DNA from: Homalodisca vitripennis
Lineage: Eukaryota > Arthropoda > Insecta > Hemiptera > Cicadellidae
Direction: 5' to 3'
DNA length: 64,000 nucleotides
Assembly: GCF_021130785.1 (NCBI RefSeq)
Contig: NC_060215.1
Location: 115,406,501 to 115,470,500 of the forward strand
The notes under the pieces were generated by a model. The model had not been told where the DNA came from. It saw only the letters and a list, made by a program, of their open reading frames with translations, and ran no database searches. Both the position numbers and the translations under genes were made by a program. Positions 11,861 through 24,449 of the stretch are shown piece by piece; the stretch's first letter is position 1; each line of letters begins with the position of its first letter.

Positions 11861-13979
11861 ATTTATATTTTTACATTAGTAGACTTTAGAAAATAAGGAC
11901 ATTTGAAGTTAAGGTACTCTTAAGATTAAAAAAAAAGCTGTTAGTTTCTTTTTTTCCTAACGAATACAAACCATCAGAAACCAGTGTTTGATTTCGAAAG
12001 ATAACAACTTAAACTCTGTACCTTACAAATCTATGATTGTTACAGATTAAAAAATTATATTTTCTGATTTAGTATATATTATTTAGTATTTCTGATAGTT
12101 ACAACCTACAATATACCTTAATTCAAAATTTTATATTTTCTTGTTTTTTATATGTTTTTGTAATTATATGAATAAATAGAACTACTTGAGGGTATTGTCT
12201 AAATTGCATGTCAATATTTTTAACTATATATGAAGGCACGCAACTGTTTTGGCGGAACATGACTGCGCATTACTGTTGGCCTATTCTACCTAACAGCCTA
12301 TGTTTTTAATACATTTTATTTAAAGTAAACATAAAAAATACTGAAGCCAAAATACGACCTGCTGGACATTTTGTATACGTGTTTCTGCCTTAATAATTCA
12401 TACAAATATAATTTAATATGGAATTCTTGAAACAAGTTTCAGAAAATAAAGTTACAAATGTTTGCATGTGTAACAACATAACAGCTATGTATTTTGTGCT
12501 AAACGGTTAATTTGTTCCAGGAAGTTTAACATTACTATTGTAATGAATTGGTAAGAGGAATTTTATGGATATATATTATTGTGTTATAAAAATATGTTAT
12601 TATAAAGGTTGCAGTAGGCGGTTGATTTGGTATTTGTAGGGTTTTCAGTACTTTAGGGTTGGGTTCTAAAACACTTGCTATATGCTCCAAAACAAACACA
12701 TAGGGACGCTTGACCCACCAAAAGTCTTTGAAATACAATAGTGTTTAGTGGTGTGAGGGGGGGGGGGGTTGACCACAAAGAACATCTCTTTTTCAAACTT
12801 CACACTTCTAGGTCAGTACGAAATGCTCTATATGTTGTGTCGGATATTAAGTGAATCAACATTTAAATAGGTTATCAAGAAACATGAACTTATTCTGCTT
12901 TATTTGTTTTATAGTATTAGCTTAGTTCTGTAAGCTTCAAAATCAAAGTGTTGTATCGATATGCATGAGTATGTAGAAGTACCGCATCACGATCTTACAA
13001 CGAATCAAAACTATGAGCAAAAACTCCATCTAAATCATCCAAGAAAAGGAACAATAAAAGGATGAATGCATCTTTCCCGATACTCAGCAATATCTCACCG
13101 CAGTCCTTCATAAATCCTGCTGACGTAACGACTGCTGATTCTGCTACAGGACACGTGCTGCTGGATCTAGTTCTTAGCATCAGCACGAATATTGAATGGA
13201 GAAATAAATCTTATAGTTTTTAACAACAAGAACTATTATGTTTTACTCTCAAAACGATCAATTTTTCTAATGGTATTTCAAAACGTTATGGTTTTTTGAA
13301 CAGAGTGATGACCTGTTTTACCATAATAATAAAGAGAAATATTAAAAGCACTGCTGTTTCACATCAAACCTATGGATAGTTTTGCAGCTATCTAACCTTT
13401 AAAAACTTGAATAGCAAAGTTATGAAGTCTTGCTTGACTTTCGTACTACAATTTTATCTTGAGGTGGTAGAAGTAGTATTAGGTATATATATATAAATGA
13501 TATTGTGCAATAAAAATGAAAATCACATTTTCTCTTTTTATGATTAAGCGCAATAACGATCTACTATTACTGCTCGACTGAAACCACTACCACAAGCAGA
13601 TCTATTTGACTGGATCCAAACATTTAAACACTGCTCTACTTTAATTTCTATACTGAAGTTCTCCACACGAATGGCCCAAAATATACTGATAATAATGATT
13701 TTACGATGTCAGAAATATTCTGTAGTAAGCCTTTGAGTATTAGCTGTAATGATCTATCTAAATCTCCACTGTACCAACTCTGTCACGTCGTAAGTTTACT
13801 GGACCATAAACATCCATTCAAACTTCAGACTCATTTTTATTCCCAACTGATGCTGCTCCTCACTATCAGCGCGGCTATCATAAAACTATCAGCATTCTTC
13901 ATTAATAAAACTTTTCCCAAGCGTAAAAACCCACTCAAACATTCACTGTTCTCAAGTCGACACTAACCCTGTACCACAG

Positions 13980-14280
13980 TGAAGGTATTAAGGCTCGACT
14001 GATGTTGATGAAGTAGTACTCAGCAAGGCATCACCGGGTCTCACGTAACCCCGGTCTCTGCTGGTTTAACAAATGACCTGATGTCCCGCCCCAGTCTCCG
14101 AGGACTCGTGAGGATGAAGGACGACCTTTTGCATCGCTCCTGAAGATATACAGACACGGTAACTCTCCTGCACGTATGCGTTCCCAGAAGTATCTTCAGG
14201 AGTTATGTCTTTACCCCAGTTTTCCTTCGTTTCGTTATTTTCCAGTGTTGTTTCCGTTATTTATGTTACTTCGGCGCTAC
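13980..14280. other. GC-rich patch with 12-bp inverted repeat
   Basis: CTCCTGAAGATA (14,137-14,148) and its reverse complement (14,191-14,202) flank a 42-nt loop inside a GC-richer block. No long open frame. It could be an old inverted-repeat transposon end or a regulatory element. Confidence 0.4.
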
Positions 14281-14869
14281 TTTCAGAATCATGGAGTACT
14301 GAGGAGTCCTAGTATACAGCATAGTATGTATTTAGTACATTTTAGTTTCTAAAGTGACACTGCATTAAGGTATTTAGTTGTAAATACAAATTTTATATGT
14401 CGTATTCAGTCGTTAGGTCCCACGTATCAACCAAGAGGTTTTGATATTGGCCAATAAACAATTCGTATAGTTTTATTCTCGACGCGTCATTTCGTAAATA
14501 ATTCTTTACAGAATGATATAATTTCTGAAAGAGAATGTAACCAGTGAAATGTTCGAATATTTTCTTTTACTTCAAATTTCGTTTTGTTTTACTAAAAATA
14601 TATTAGTTCAAACTGAGTGCAGTGTGTTAAATTAGAATGAATTAAAATTTGTATTACATAAATATGGAGATTTCTTGCGTAGTAGGAGCATTGATTTGGA
14701 GCAATATTCGATCAGTTTTGACACTATTTATCTTCATATTTCTATAACCTAAAAAAAATTCCCGGGAATATCGTGCCCTGATGATTATATTTCGAGAGAT
14801 TTCCAGCAGTATTGCTTGAAAGAGATAATATTTTCGCTGCAAATCGGTGGCCCGGGAACAAAAATTTAC
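14281..14869. other. Gene-free AT-rich stretch
   Basis: Nothing recognised. A 135-codon minus frame (14,742-15,149) begins to its right and crosses into the next CpG patch; a second minus frame and a plus frame overlap it, so it is not good coding evidence. Confidence 0.35.
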
Positions 14870-15060
14870 TATAGCAGTCCAGAACAACAGTGTTGGTAGA
14901 TGTAGCGCTCCGCCGCGCCGTCGGTTGAGTGGGGGAGGGTTGTTTGTCAATGTCTACCAGGGGTTTAATTGTAAAACAAGACCTAGTGCTGCATAACATA
15001 CGAGCCAGTGCCTTGCGCCGCGCTGCGTCAATCTCATATATTGCGAGGATATCATGTGCC
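14870..15060. promoter_or_regulatory. CpG-rich patch, candidate regulatory element
   Basis: Contains GCGCTCCGCCGCGCCGTCGG near 14,902 and CTTGCGCCGCGCTGCGTCA near 15,012, with AT-rich motif-like sequence (TTTAATTG, GCATAACA) between. The 135-codon minus frame covers it: basic, Cys- and Thr-containing, no recognised domain, no flanking acceptor that I trust. Most likely non-coding. Confidence 0.3.
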
Positions 15061-15899
15061 TCTGTATTCCACATGTCATTACTACAACTGTTTAAATTTT
15101 TAAGGCCTTCATAAAGATTGTTTCCCCAAAATTTATTGCATAAAATCAATGTAAAAATCTGTTTCTATCTCTAAAAAATATGTAGAACTTAGTTATATCC
15201 ACAAAGGCATGGTATCATTTGTTCATTTCCTTATACACAACACTGCGTAACTTCGGTCATTGCACGAAAAATCTTGTGTCTCTAAAACACAACATTATGT
15301 TCGAGGAAAGATCACTAACAAGAATATATGTTGATCTACAAAACAGGATTGTTTTAAAACATACTCAAAACATTCTTTTTAACATTATTTCAGCGCAGGA
15401 ATGATTCTAAAAACTAGTCCCACTCGCTTTTATTAATTTACTAAAAGTGTCTTGTTATTCCCCACAGATTAACCTAATCTGACGATTAAATTGCAGTTGT
15501 GACAAATATTGTAACTGAAAATTGTTACAGTAGTTTATTGCAATCAGTTAAAACGGTTAAGCTCTCGTTATACTCATAGTTGGTCTATAATGTAGATTTA
15601 AATGTATTCAAATACTTTATCTGGCTAAAATTTCTTAGTTGCTAACGATTGCTGCTGAAATATTAAACTGGTTTTGAATCATTACAATATCTAGTACAAT
15701 ACTTGTTCATTGAGTAAGAATTTTAAAACAACTTACATAACTTTCAATCGTTAAAAAAAATCTATTGTGTTTTTAAAAGGTTGGTAAACACTAAATTATT
15801 TATTAACGTAGAAGAAATTCTACGACCTTTTCTTAAGTAAAGTTATATACAATTCTATAAATAACAAATTTGACAGAGACGCTCGGCATGCCAGAGTTG
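15061..15899. other. Gene-free AT-rich stretch
   Basis: Unique AT-rich DNA. A 61-codon plus frame at 15,219-15,404 has random composition. Confidence 0.4.
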
Positions 15900-16200
15900 C
15901 AACGTTGGGTTGATGACACGTATACGCATAATTGCTTGCATTAACTGGCTAGGAGTACCCATCCTTCACTCTTCACGTAATGATGTCTCCGAGACTGCAC
16001 GTAGTGTCGCTGCCGCAGCCGTTGTCGTACCCCGGCTTTCACAGTCCCATGCGTAATAGCCTGCACCCCCTCAATCTTCAATATTGCCCTTACCTGTTGG
16101 CACGCGCTACCTCCTTATCAAAGTTTCCGATCTCTTGCCTCATTAATCCTTTAGATACTCTTAATGAGTCACTTCTCAACCAATTGATTACTTGTTACCT
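15900..16200. other. CpG patch with an unexplained open frame and minus-strand donor
   Basis: The left half is CpG-rich. A plus frame from ATG 15,980 (91 codons) has GC-rich third positions for about its first 40 codons (starts MMSPRLHVVSLPQPLSYPGF). On the minus strand, AACAG|GTAAG is a near-ideal splice donor with the exon edge at 16,094, and one frame is open for 33 codons upstream of it. Neither reading has a convincing partner splice site. Kept as a region to test, not as a gene. Confidence 0.2.
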
Positions 16201-16450
16201 TAAGTTTCCTCTCTTTCAGAGATTTATAAACGAGTGTGATTCTACCAACATATAACACGTGCAGCACTTTTATTTTCCAGTTTTTTTTTTCAGATAACCG
16301 CAATATTTAACGCTATAAATGACCTATTCCAAGAGAAGGTATGAAATTTTATCAAATTGTTGTTCAAGCTCAAGTTTATTAGTATTAATAAGTATTGCCC
16401 ATAATTAATTTTCCGTTTATAATGAATGTGTTGACTAATTATATAGAAAA

Positions 16451-16670
16451 GGCCGGTGGCCGAGCGGTCTACGGCGTCGGACTTGGGTCTTAATTGGAAC
16501 CAGCGCAGGTTCAAATCCTGTCTGTAACGTAGCTCTTTTTATCAGTACTGTTTTGGCTTTGTATTGTAACGACCCTCCTTCTTGCTCTATTTGATAAGAT
16601 TCTACCACACGCCAGGGGCCCATGAGGACGGGCAGAATAAGGTTAAAAGGAGGACTTCTAATCGGATGAC
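16451..16670 (+). mobile_element. tRNA-derived SINE, copy 1
   Basis: The head resembles a tRNA of the Leu/Ser type with both RNA polymerase III internal promoter boxes: A box TGGCCGAGCGG (16,457-16,467) and B box GGTTCAAATCC (16,508-16,518). The 5' and 3' ends cannot form a full acceptor stem, so it is not a working tRNA. It is followed by GCTCTTTTTATC and a body ending in CATGAGGACGGGCAGAATAA and AAAAGGAGGA. Head and body recur together at 41.7 kb and, inverted, at 44.7 kb, which identifies a SINE family. No clean target-site duplication was found. Confidence 0.85.
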
Positions 16671-16839
16671 TATATAATATTTATTGATTAGCCTATTAGT
16701 GCAGATTTTAAAGTGTTCATGTTCTGAATATCTGCGGATTGTAAATAATATTTAATACCTGCTGTCGGCTGTTTCAAATTAAATGTTTTATTCCCGTCTA
16801 AATTTAATTGAACTGGAACACTCTTCATCGGTTTGTTCC

Positions 16840-17230
16840 AGTAGTATCTCGTCGCCTCGTGTCGAGTCCAGGGGTTATTTATTCGATAGAGACTAGTGTG
16901 AGGTCCGACTCCACCCAGGATATGTTAATCTACCGACCGTAAATATCCCGGCTCGCAATTTATTCATTTCGTTAAACCGCCGTTCAAATTTCTCCAATCA
17001 AATAAATCCGGCCAGTGTTATTTCTTTTTCCCGCGGTCGGGCCTGACTGCTCCGTGCTGGGGACCCCGCGCCTCCTCTGCTCTACACCGCCGCGCCGTGC
17101 AACTAGTTTGTGTGGTGTAAATTGTGTCCGGGCTACATTATTTATGAGTGGTGATGAATGGACGCAGTGATAGCTCAATTAGTACCTACATTGCCCACCA
17201 GATGTCGTCGACCTCGGGGTACACACCACG
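16840..17230. promoter_or_regulatory. CpG-rich patch, candidate regulatory element
   Basis: About 390 bp enriched in CpG (CGTCGCCTCGTGTCGAG, CCGCGGTCGGGCC, CCGCCGCGCCG), broken by AT-rich homeodomain-like stretches such as CCAATCAAATAAATC. A 64-codon minus frame shows nothing known. Composition and motif mix suit an enhancer or promoter; unproven. Confidence 0.3.
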
Positions 17231-17749
17231 TATGGTCGGTCCCACAATTACACTCTTTTCACCGACACATTGTATGATTGTTATTTAGACTAGAGCGTTT
17301 TACCGAGGCGTAAATAATACTGCTGAAATATTACGCGAAGGTGTTTAATAGGTCTGTAATATCCAGGACTTCTCACTCTACAGCATAGGCTACGTGTAAA
17401 ATAGACAACACGGTTTAACAATTGAGTCACAAAATACAACTTTCTTTTTTCGGTCGCGCCGTCTGGTTCTAAGATGTTTATTTACTTCATTAGTAAGTAA
17501 ATTTAGGAACAAACATGTAATGTATTGTATATAAAATTTAAGTATGATTTTAGGAAAAACTCCAAACGATAAGTACCTTAATGTAAGGTTACCTTTACAA
17601 GATTTTCATTAGAAAATCGCTGTTCGTTTGTCTCATTAAAAGTAATTGAATTTGTAAGAAAATTATTACAACGTTGGCAAATTTAAGTGTGAAATGAAAA
17701 CCGTGATTGCGGTACTGTAGTTGCAGTTCCACAAATGAAACGGTGATGG
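17231..17749. other. Gene-free stretch
   Basis: AT-rich and unique; nothing supported. Confidence 0.4.
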
Positions 17750-18020
17750 GCAAATGCCGTTTTATGTTGTGTTATATTACGCTTATTTGTGGACACGGGT
17801 GTATAACCAAGAAGGAATGGTGACACGGTGCACCGAACATACTACTAGTTCGCTGACTGAGGGAACATGTGCTCTGAGTGCGTGTCTGTGTGTATTGTCA
17901 ACGCAATATCTGTCCACGCACGTACCGCTCCTATGTCACCACAACGCCATATATCCCGCTTCCCACGTTTATTGCTATTTTTACCCAATATGAAATATCG
18001 CGCGGAACGTGGATGGACCA
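17750..18020. other. GC-richer patch
   Basis: Four overlapping short plus frames (64-89 codons) in all three phases run from here to 18,278. Openness in every phase points to chance, not coding. No domain. Confidence 0.3.
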
Positions 18021-20667
18021 GGAATTATTGGGCACCCAAGGGATTCCGTTTTGCTCGTATTCTCTTTCTTAAAACTCAACAAACTCCTTTGTTATCACGT
18101 GATGCTTGACTTCCGGTCTATTCTCGAAAGTAACATCTACTTTTTTATGTATAACATTTTTTACTTCTTTTCGGAAGAACAGTGTTTTACAGTAACTGTC
18201 TTCTTTTTGGATTTTATTCTCTCCACTGGCACCACTGAAGCCTCAAATCCATTGCTAAAATGTTTAAACAGATGGTAAAATCAGCCAATCCTGTCAATTA
18301 TTGAATCGCAGCATACTTTTGGAATGATTATAGGTCAATAGGATAGTATATCGTCTCTTGACATATTAATAAAGAGAAAGAATCCCCTGAAAAAGTTTCA
18401 AGGGTCAAGGAACAGAATGCAGAAAATTGGCTAGAGGTGGAGTCTCTTAGACGTTTTTCCCGTCATTCAAAAACTGTTATGGGAACTTTAAGCTCTAATT
18501 AAACATTCGCTGAATGGTAAACAGAGGTGAAATGTTCATAACCATCCAAGCATTTCCATCAAACACTTAGTAGATATTTATAACCTGTAAATTAGACGCG
18601 AAACAAGAGCTGACGTCTCTTTTGGGAATTTGATGGAGATTTGTTTCTTCATAGCTGAAAACTGTTTGCGGCTATCTTAACAGAGGTTTGACTTTAATTT
18701 TAGTTTTCATAATCTAAAACAAGAACTACTAAACATTCCTCCGGTTTACGGAAAAATTGTAGGATTTTCTTCAATTTTCAACGAGAGTTTTCTTTTAACA
18801 GTTTTAGTTAGGGGATGTTACTGGGAAGATAAAAAAAATCTTGAATACACCGCAAAGCATAATTGTATGGATCTGGAAATGCACTCTAACTTTCAACCTT
18901 TTATATACGGTCATTCAAAGTTTAGCTAGATGTTTGAGGGGCCTTTGAACAGTTTGTATAATATCGTTGTATAACACGATTTATTCTGTATTCAGTACTA
19001 TTTCTATGAACTAGCTCTAAGCACGGATAGGATGAATAAACTTACTTTGTTAATACTTAAGTCGTATAAAATAACACTATCAATCAATAGGGAAAATAGG
19101 CTTTGTGTTAATAAAATGTATCAGGAGAGACTCGTTGCAGTTTGTGCAATAAGAAATAAAATTCGTTAAAAGAGTACTAACAAATTTTTTTCATGAATAA
19201 AAATTAATGAAAAACTAAAAGAAGTAATAAATGGATAACAATTAGAGTTTCTTCAAATAGTCATCTCATTCGAGTGTGTGGGAAAATATATTTTCTTGTT
19301 GCTGTTCTTGTGAAGTTGTTTGGTCTTCAGACGTGTCAATCCAAGCGAAATCTAGATTCCTCTACAAGCAAACTTGTTGACAAAGGAAATCCTGTTGATT
19401 TCGCATTCAGCAAACTTTATATCTCTTCAGGTTGAAATTCCTCTCTACGTTTTTTGGCAGTATAGGAGCGAAAGAGTTGAGAAGAGAAGTGGCTGGCAGT
19501 ACAGGAAGAGAAGGGCGCTGTCAAAGTGCCGCCGGTTTCCCGCCTCCCTGAATGTATAATGAGACGGCGCCTTTACTTCCGGTATGAAGTTTCTTACGCG
19601 ACGAGCTTGAAAGCACGATAGAAATGGTTTAGAAAGCTAGAAATTAAAGATAAAAATATAGAGGAGGATATATAGTTCGGTGTCATTGCCATATCTTCAG
19701 CTACTAACTTTTTATACATCTAGAGAGATCTATTTTTGTCTGCAATAAAGGATAATATAGTTCCCTTATACTACAAGTCATAAGACTAAGTTTTAATAAA
19801 CTAAGCTTGTAAAACTAATAAGAAATTCCCCATCCTGGAGTGAGAGCTACCACCACTCTCTCCAGCTTAAGTTACCTCTTAAGTTACTCATGAAATCTCC
19901 CTTGAGTTACACTTAACCATCATGATAGTCAACTTCTATTCTGTTACTTGTGGATCAGTTTTTCAAGTTGATAATTTTTTTAAATTTACCTAATATTATA
20001 AAAAATGTTATCGTGGTGTTAAAATGTTTGTAATCTCCTTAATACAGTTTGTTTAAATTTCTTTAGTCGTTCCACACCTTTCGTACATAATCTCAATATA
20101 CTTGTTATTTCAATCAATAATAATATTTTTCTAGTTCAAAAAGCCTTTCATTAATTTTGCGTTTGCAGTGTTTAATTTAAATCAAGGATTGTTTGTTTAC
20201 ACTTTATAATTAATTGGAAACTGTACATTTGAGAAAGAAACAGCTCATTTCCCTTGTTTACAAACAATAACAGCAAACAGTTACAACAAGAAGCAAACAT
20301 AAAATTTCACAAAGAATAACTTTGAAGAAATAAATAACACCAATTTTGAAGTACACTAATTATAAGCTATAATGTTTGGGTTATGATGGGAAAAGGATCA
20401 AATATTACACAATAAAGTCATACATTCCCCAGACATACGTTCCAGAGAACATAACTAGGTAAATGTTTAAGTTAACAACTTAAAAGGTATTTTTGTGCAT
20501 TACATCATATTAATGAAAATCTCAGCTGACTCATTTGTATTGCGAAAAAAGTGAAACTGCCTTTCATCTCATGTTAAAATAGTAATTTCGGTTTGCACGT
20601 CTAACAATAATCTATTACCTTACTCTTAGCCATCGAAGACCATCATCTATACATTATTCATTATATA

Positions 20668-20671
<4 letters not shown>
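18021..20671. other. Gene-free stretch
   Basis: Unique AT-rich DNA. At 19,430-19,590 there is a small purine-rich GC-richer patch with an imperfect repeat of GGCAGTA(T/C)AGGA and a 61-codon frame that is Arg/Lys-rich near its end; unrecognised. Confidence 0.35.

Positions 20672-20727
<56 letters not shown>
20672..20727. repeat. (TA)n microsatellite, about 28 units
   Basis: An uninterrupted alternating AT tract of about 56 bp. Confidence 0.98.
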
Positions 20728-20732
<5 letters not shown>

Positions 20733-20769
20733 TAAATGGAGACTACGGTAAATAATGTTCAGTATTAGG

Positions 20770-21260
20770 CAGAGGCTGAGTAAAGTAGAGTCGACTCCCT
20801 CGGCTGCGAGTCGCAGTATATATATATAATGACATTCTTACTTCCTCATTCATATATACACATAGAAGTATTTTCCGCTGTCTCGTCTTTTTGGCTCTGC
20901 GATCCACTTCCGTTCTGGCGCTCGTCGCCTCCCGCCACCCCCTCCACCCTCCACGACGGCGTCCTGGCGCTCACAACAAACCTCCCTCGGCAAGAAATTC
21001 CTATTTTATTTATATAACTGGAGATAGGAACATACCGAGTACTGCTTTAGAACACGCTAAGATGAACGACTTTGCTTTGTCGGCTTATCTCTCTCATGGA
21101 ATTTATCTCCCTCCATAGTCGACTCCCCCTTTTTTCGAGTCCGGCGAAATTGTGATCGCGATTCTAGCCGGCGATTTTCCACTGATATTTGCTTCTAGCT
21201 TTCAACGGACATTCATTTCCCGGCTGTAAGTTTCCGTTGTGCTTTTAAAAGTTGCGATAA
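20770..21260. promoter_or_regulatory. CpG-rich patch, candidate regulatory element
   Basis: CpG-containing block with GTCGACTC at about 20,791 and again near 21,118, and CGCTCGTCGCCTCCCGCC near 20,920. Plus frames of 62 and 75 codons overlap in different phases and show no domain. Conserved-element-like composition only. Confidence 0.3.
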
Positions 21261-22379
21261 ATTTGTGGATTCAGGACATATCTTTAGAAATGTATAGTGA
21301 ACTGATTCTGTCCTTTTGAAAGGGATTATAAATGGATGTATCATTACTCCACACTCTTTACGTTGTTTGCAACTAGTAAATTATGATGTTAAATTGAAAA
21401 ATAGTTTTCCATAACCTATTTGTTTTTAGTAATTACAGTTGATACATATGTATTTGTCGTAAATTTACATTTTATAATTTTATAACAGTGTAACCTCTCC
21501 AGGCCTCTAAATAAATATTATTTGAAAGGGTGAAGTAATTATTCACCACTAGATATATAAAGCGGAGGATTGAAATTTTATATTAGAAGGTAGGAGTACG
21601 ACACACCATGTGTCATAAAAGGCTTCGCTGAGGTTGCATGCAAAATGTTCAATCAATAGCTCATATCATTCTCGAGATGTCCTGCAGGCAGTTAGATAGA
21701 AGTACAATCATAGAAAAAATAATTGAACTAGAAAAACTGTGCATCATAGAACTCATTCATGTTGAAATAATGCTTCATGCAAAATTTAAGTCTACATATG
21801 AAATCCTTCTTGCCATGTCTTGAGAATCTTGCTTGCAACATGATACATTCACATATTTTCATTATCTGGGGTTTTATATAAAGTGAGTTTTAAATAATAC
21901 TAAGTCTACACATCAAGTCACCATAAAATGATGTTAGGTTACATTTTTTAATATGTCACATTGTTGAATCTCTTATAAGTGAGTTAGTTTGAACATTTAT
22001 TTATTCTGTTATTTTCTAGTTCGCATTATGGTTTTAAGAGAATCTTCAGCATAAGAGAAAAATGTGTAAAATATTCCGTAATTCTTAGCCTCAATTCCAT
22101 GGACTGTCATGCACCATCACTAACCCCATTCCTCACACGGAAATAAAGCATCATACTCAATTCCAATTCTATAGGTGACTTCATTTTCGAGATATCGTGC
22201 GAACATACATATATAAAGAAGTTATTTTTTTCCTTCGCTACAAGTGAAAAAATAGACTTCAATAGAAAAGATACTATTATAGAAAAGATATGCTTCGCTA
22301 ACGCTCAGCCATAATTGCGGATAATTACAGCATATTTACAGACATACTTGTACTAATTGATAGTGACTGAGACAAGCAG
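21261..22379. other. Gene-free AT-rich stretch
   Basis: Nothing supported; a 61-codon frame at 21,638-21,823 looks random. Confidence 0.4.
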
Positions 22380-22560
22380 ACCGACTACGCGGGCAAGATG
22401 GTAACAGACAAATAAAATATCTAGGTCGGGACCAAGTCGTCCCATAACTCCTTAACCAATGGATCGGAAGAAGTGCCTACTTCTGTAATTCCATATCCAC
22501 TTCCGGGAGCTTACATCTGCCTGGCGTGTGAGGGACGGTCTCACTGTGTTCCCTAACATG
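22380..22560. other. Weak GC-richer patch
   Basis: Moderate CpG content without frames or known motifs. From 22,561 to 23,216 the DNA is very AT-rich. Confidence 0.25.
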
Positions 22561-23238
22561 AGGCGACACTATCCCATTAAAAATATTTTCTTTGGCCAAT
22601 TTTCTCAGTACTGCAATAACAAGTAACAATAATAATAGAGATAACTGTCATTAGACTGAAGGATCTAAAAATAAGAGACTCAATTTCTATCGACGTTACA
22701 TGGGAACTTACAAGAAATCTACGAGCATTTATCACTTAAAACTTTTTTTTATGTAGTTTTATTATTTTTGTCTTAGCGGAAATTTATACTAGACATATTA
22801 AAATTTTAATTGCAGCAAATATTAAACTTATATTTTTAGATTAAATATAGAGTAATATTAACATATCGCTGTAATTAAATGGAATATGGTGTGTTAAACT
22901 TAAAGGTTTTGTTTAATACTGTAAATAGTTATTTACCACCTGTAAAACCTATTGAAACTGTTCAACATATTCATTTTCTTTGTTATGCATTATTTTATTT
23001 TATTCCTTATTGCCTTTCTATTCAATTCCAACACTTAATTCAGATCCATAGGACAATGATAATTACAACTCAATAAATTTTTAAAATTTTAGGTAACGTA
23101 ACAAATCTCACAATTACACAATAGCTTATTGATTTACAATATAAGGAAAGGTTACAGTATTTAACTAACTACGGTAATATAATTATATTAAATATATAAT
23201 TTATAATTAAATGTTGCGTCTGCGTTTCAGCAGGTGTT

Positions 23239-23307
23239 CCCTTTCTACCTACTAGTTCCACCACTTGCTGGTGGTCTTTTGCTTCCTTCATTGAAATGAA
23301 CCAATCA
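23239..23307 (+). other. Possible exon after a good acceptor (weak)
   Basis: After AT-rich DNA, GTCTGCGTTTCAG at 23,226-23,238 is acceptor-like. From 23,239 one phase reads QVFPFYLLVPPLAGGLLLPS and ends at TGA after two more residues; another phase stays open for about 32 codons. The step from AT-rich intron-like to GC-richer sequence at the AG is the only evidence. The peptide is not recognised. Confidence 0.15.
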
Positions 23308-23389
23308 AAAAATGTAATATACATTTAAATTGTGAAGGTGATTTAGGTGGTTGGACTTTTTCTCTTGTAATTCTGTGGTACACATCAAT

Positions 23390-23640
23390 TAAAACCCGAC
23401 CGGGTCTATTTACAGTGGGGCCAATTGAGATCTCTCAATTTTGTTTCTATATTCGGACAAGAGTTATTTATGCTTCTGTCGAGTCGTTGCTTGCATAACT
23501 ATTCAAGACGCATTTTAATTGGTAGTACACCAGTGACAACGCTGTGCTGGGCGGCTTTGTGAATGCATAACAGCCGGTCAAATAAAATATTCAATTAAAG
23601 GCAGTATAAATGAATTCACGATTTTGACAATTATTTCATA
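23390..23640. promoter_or_regulatory. Candidate conserved regulatory block
   Basis: CpG-richer DNA mixed with homeodomain- and POU-like AT motifs (GCATAACTATTCA, GAATGCATAACAG, TTCAATTAAAG). AATTGAG-ATCT-CTCAATT at 23,423-23,440 is a near-palindrome. No coding evidence. Confidence 0.3.
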
Positions 23641-23810
23641 TTGGATTTCGCAGGCATCACAGTTTAATGGTTCGTCGCATCAATTAAGATTTCATAACAT
23701 CACAACGTTTAGGCTCAATGAAATTTGTAACACCTTCGATACTTATAGCGCTGGATATTGTTTATTGTTTCGTGTAAAGTTTATTATAGACAGTATAAAT
23801 AACATTTACG

Positions 23811-24252
23811 ATCGTTACATAATGCAACACTAAGTTTCGAGGATTACAATCTATCTCTTTTTCAGGTGCCAAAATACCTTAACGTACACTTTAAGCACAC
23901 AGAAAAATTAACACATGCTGATAACTTGCTATAGTTATGGTTAACACAGATACAAGTTTTACGTAAAAGAATTCCTCCTCTGGTGGATTCGGACGTGTGA
24001 TTCAGTACAGTGGCACGGTCGGTACGTCACCCTGGATCCTCAGATATATGATTCAGTGTTTTGACACATAACTTGTTCTGGTGTTAACAATGTCTTTGGC
24101 AATTTCATCCCCACATACAAATGACGTATAATTCATGCATGCGTAATCTTAAGTTTTTTGACTCCTGAAAAAGATGATAAATTCCAATCCTCGAAACGTA
24201 GTGTTCTATGGTTGTAACATTGCAGATGGCAAATAATATCTGAAATCCTGTT
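23811..24252. mobile_element. Inverted-repeat element family A, old copy
   Basis: The left arm (23,811-23,866) has CAACACTAAGTTTCGAGGA and then CTCTTTTTCAGG. The right arm (24,161-24,252) carries the reverse form: CTCCTGAAAAAGATGA, CCTCGAAACGTAGTGTT, CAGATGGCAAA and AATCCTGTT. The same motif order with better preservation is seen at 42.5 and 52.5 kb. Arms are diverged and the centre is unique, so this is an old non-autonomous DNA-transposon-type copy. No coding content. Confidence 0.75.
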
Positions 24253-24324
24253 ACCCTTTCAAAGTTTGATACTCAAGATTGTGTCGACAAATAATATGGA
24301 ATACTATGTTATTAAACATTTTCA

Positions 24325-24327
<3 letters not shown>

Positions 24328-24372
<45 letters not shown>
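24328..24372. repeat. (TA)n microsatellite
   Basis: About 22 uninterrupted TA units, starting some 75 bp after the family A copy ends. Confidence 0.98.
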
Positions 24373-24375
<3 letters not shown>

Positions 24376-24449
24376 AGGTGCTGTATTTAATGGAATATTA
24401 ATGGAATAATACATTTTATTTCAAAAATTATGCAATCTTCCTTTTTGCT

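Noticed and set aside
13021..13186. Reverse-transcriptase-like LFLDDLDG in a minus frame
   Set aside because: The match is to a few residues only, with none of the surrounding reverse-transcriptase blocks.
13706..13966. 86-codon plus frame
   Set aside because: No recognisable domain, no splice context; length is within chance for the region.
14742..15149. 135-codon minus frame
   Set aside because: No domain, overlaps other open frames on both strands, and covers a CpG patch where stops are rare.
16451..16525. Functional tRNA gene (Leu/Ser-like)
   Set aside because: Both promoter boxes are good but the acceptor-stem ends do not pair, and the sequence continues into a SINE body shared with two other loci.
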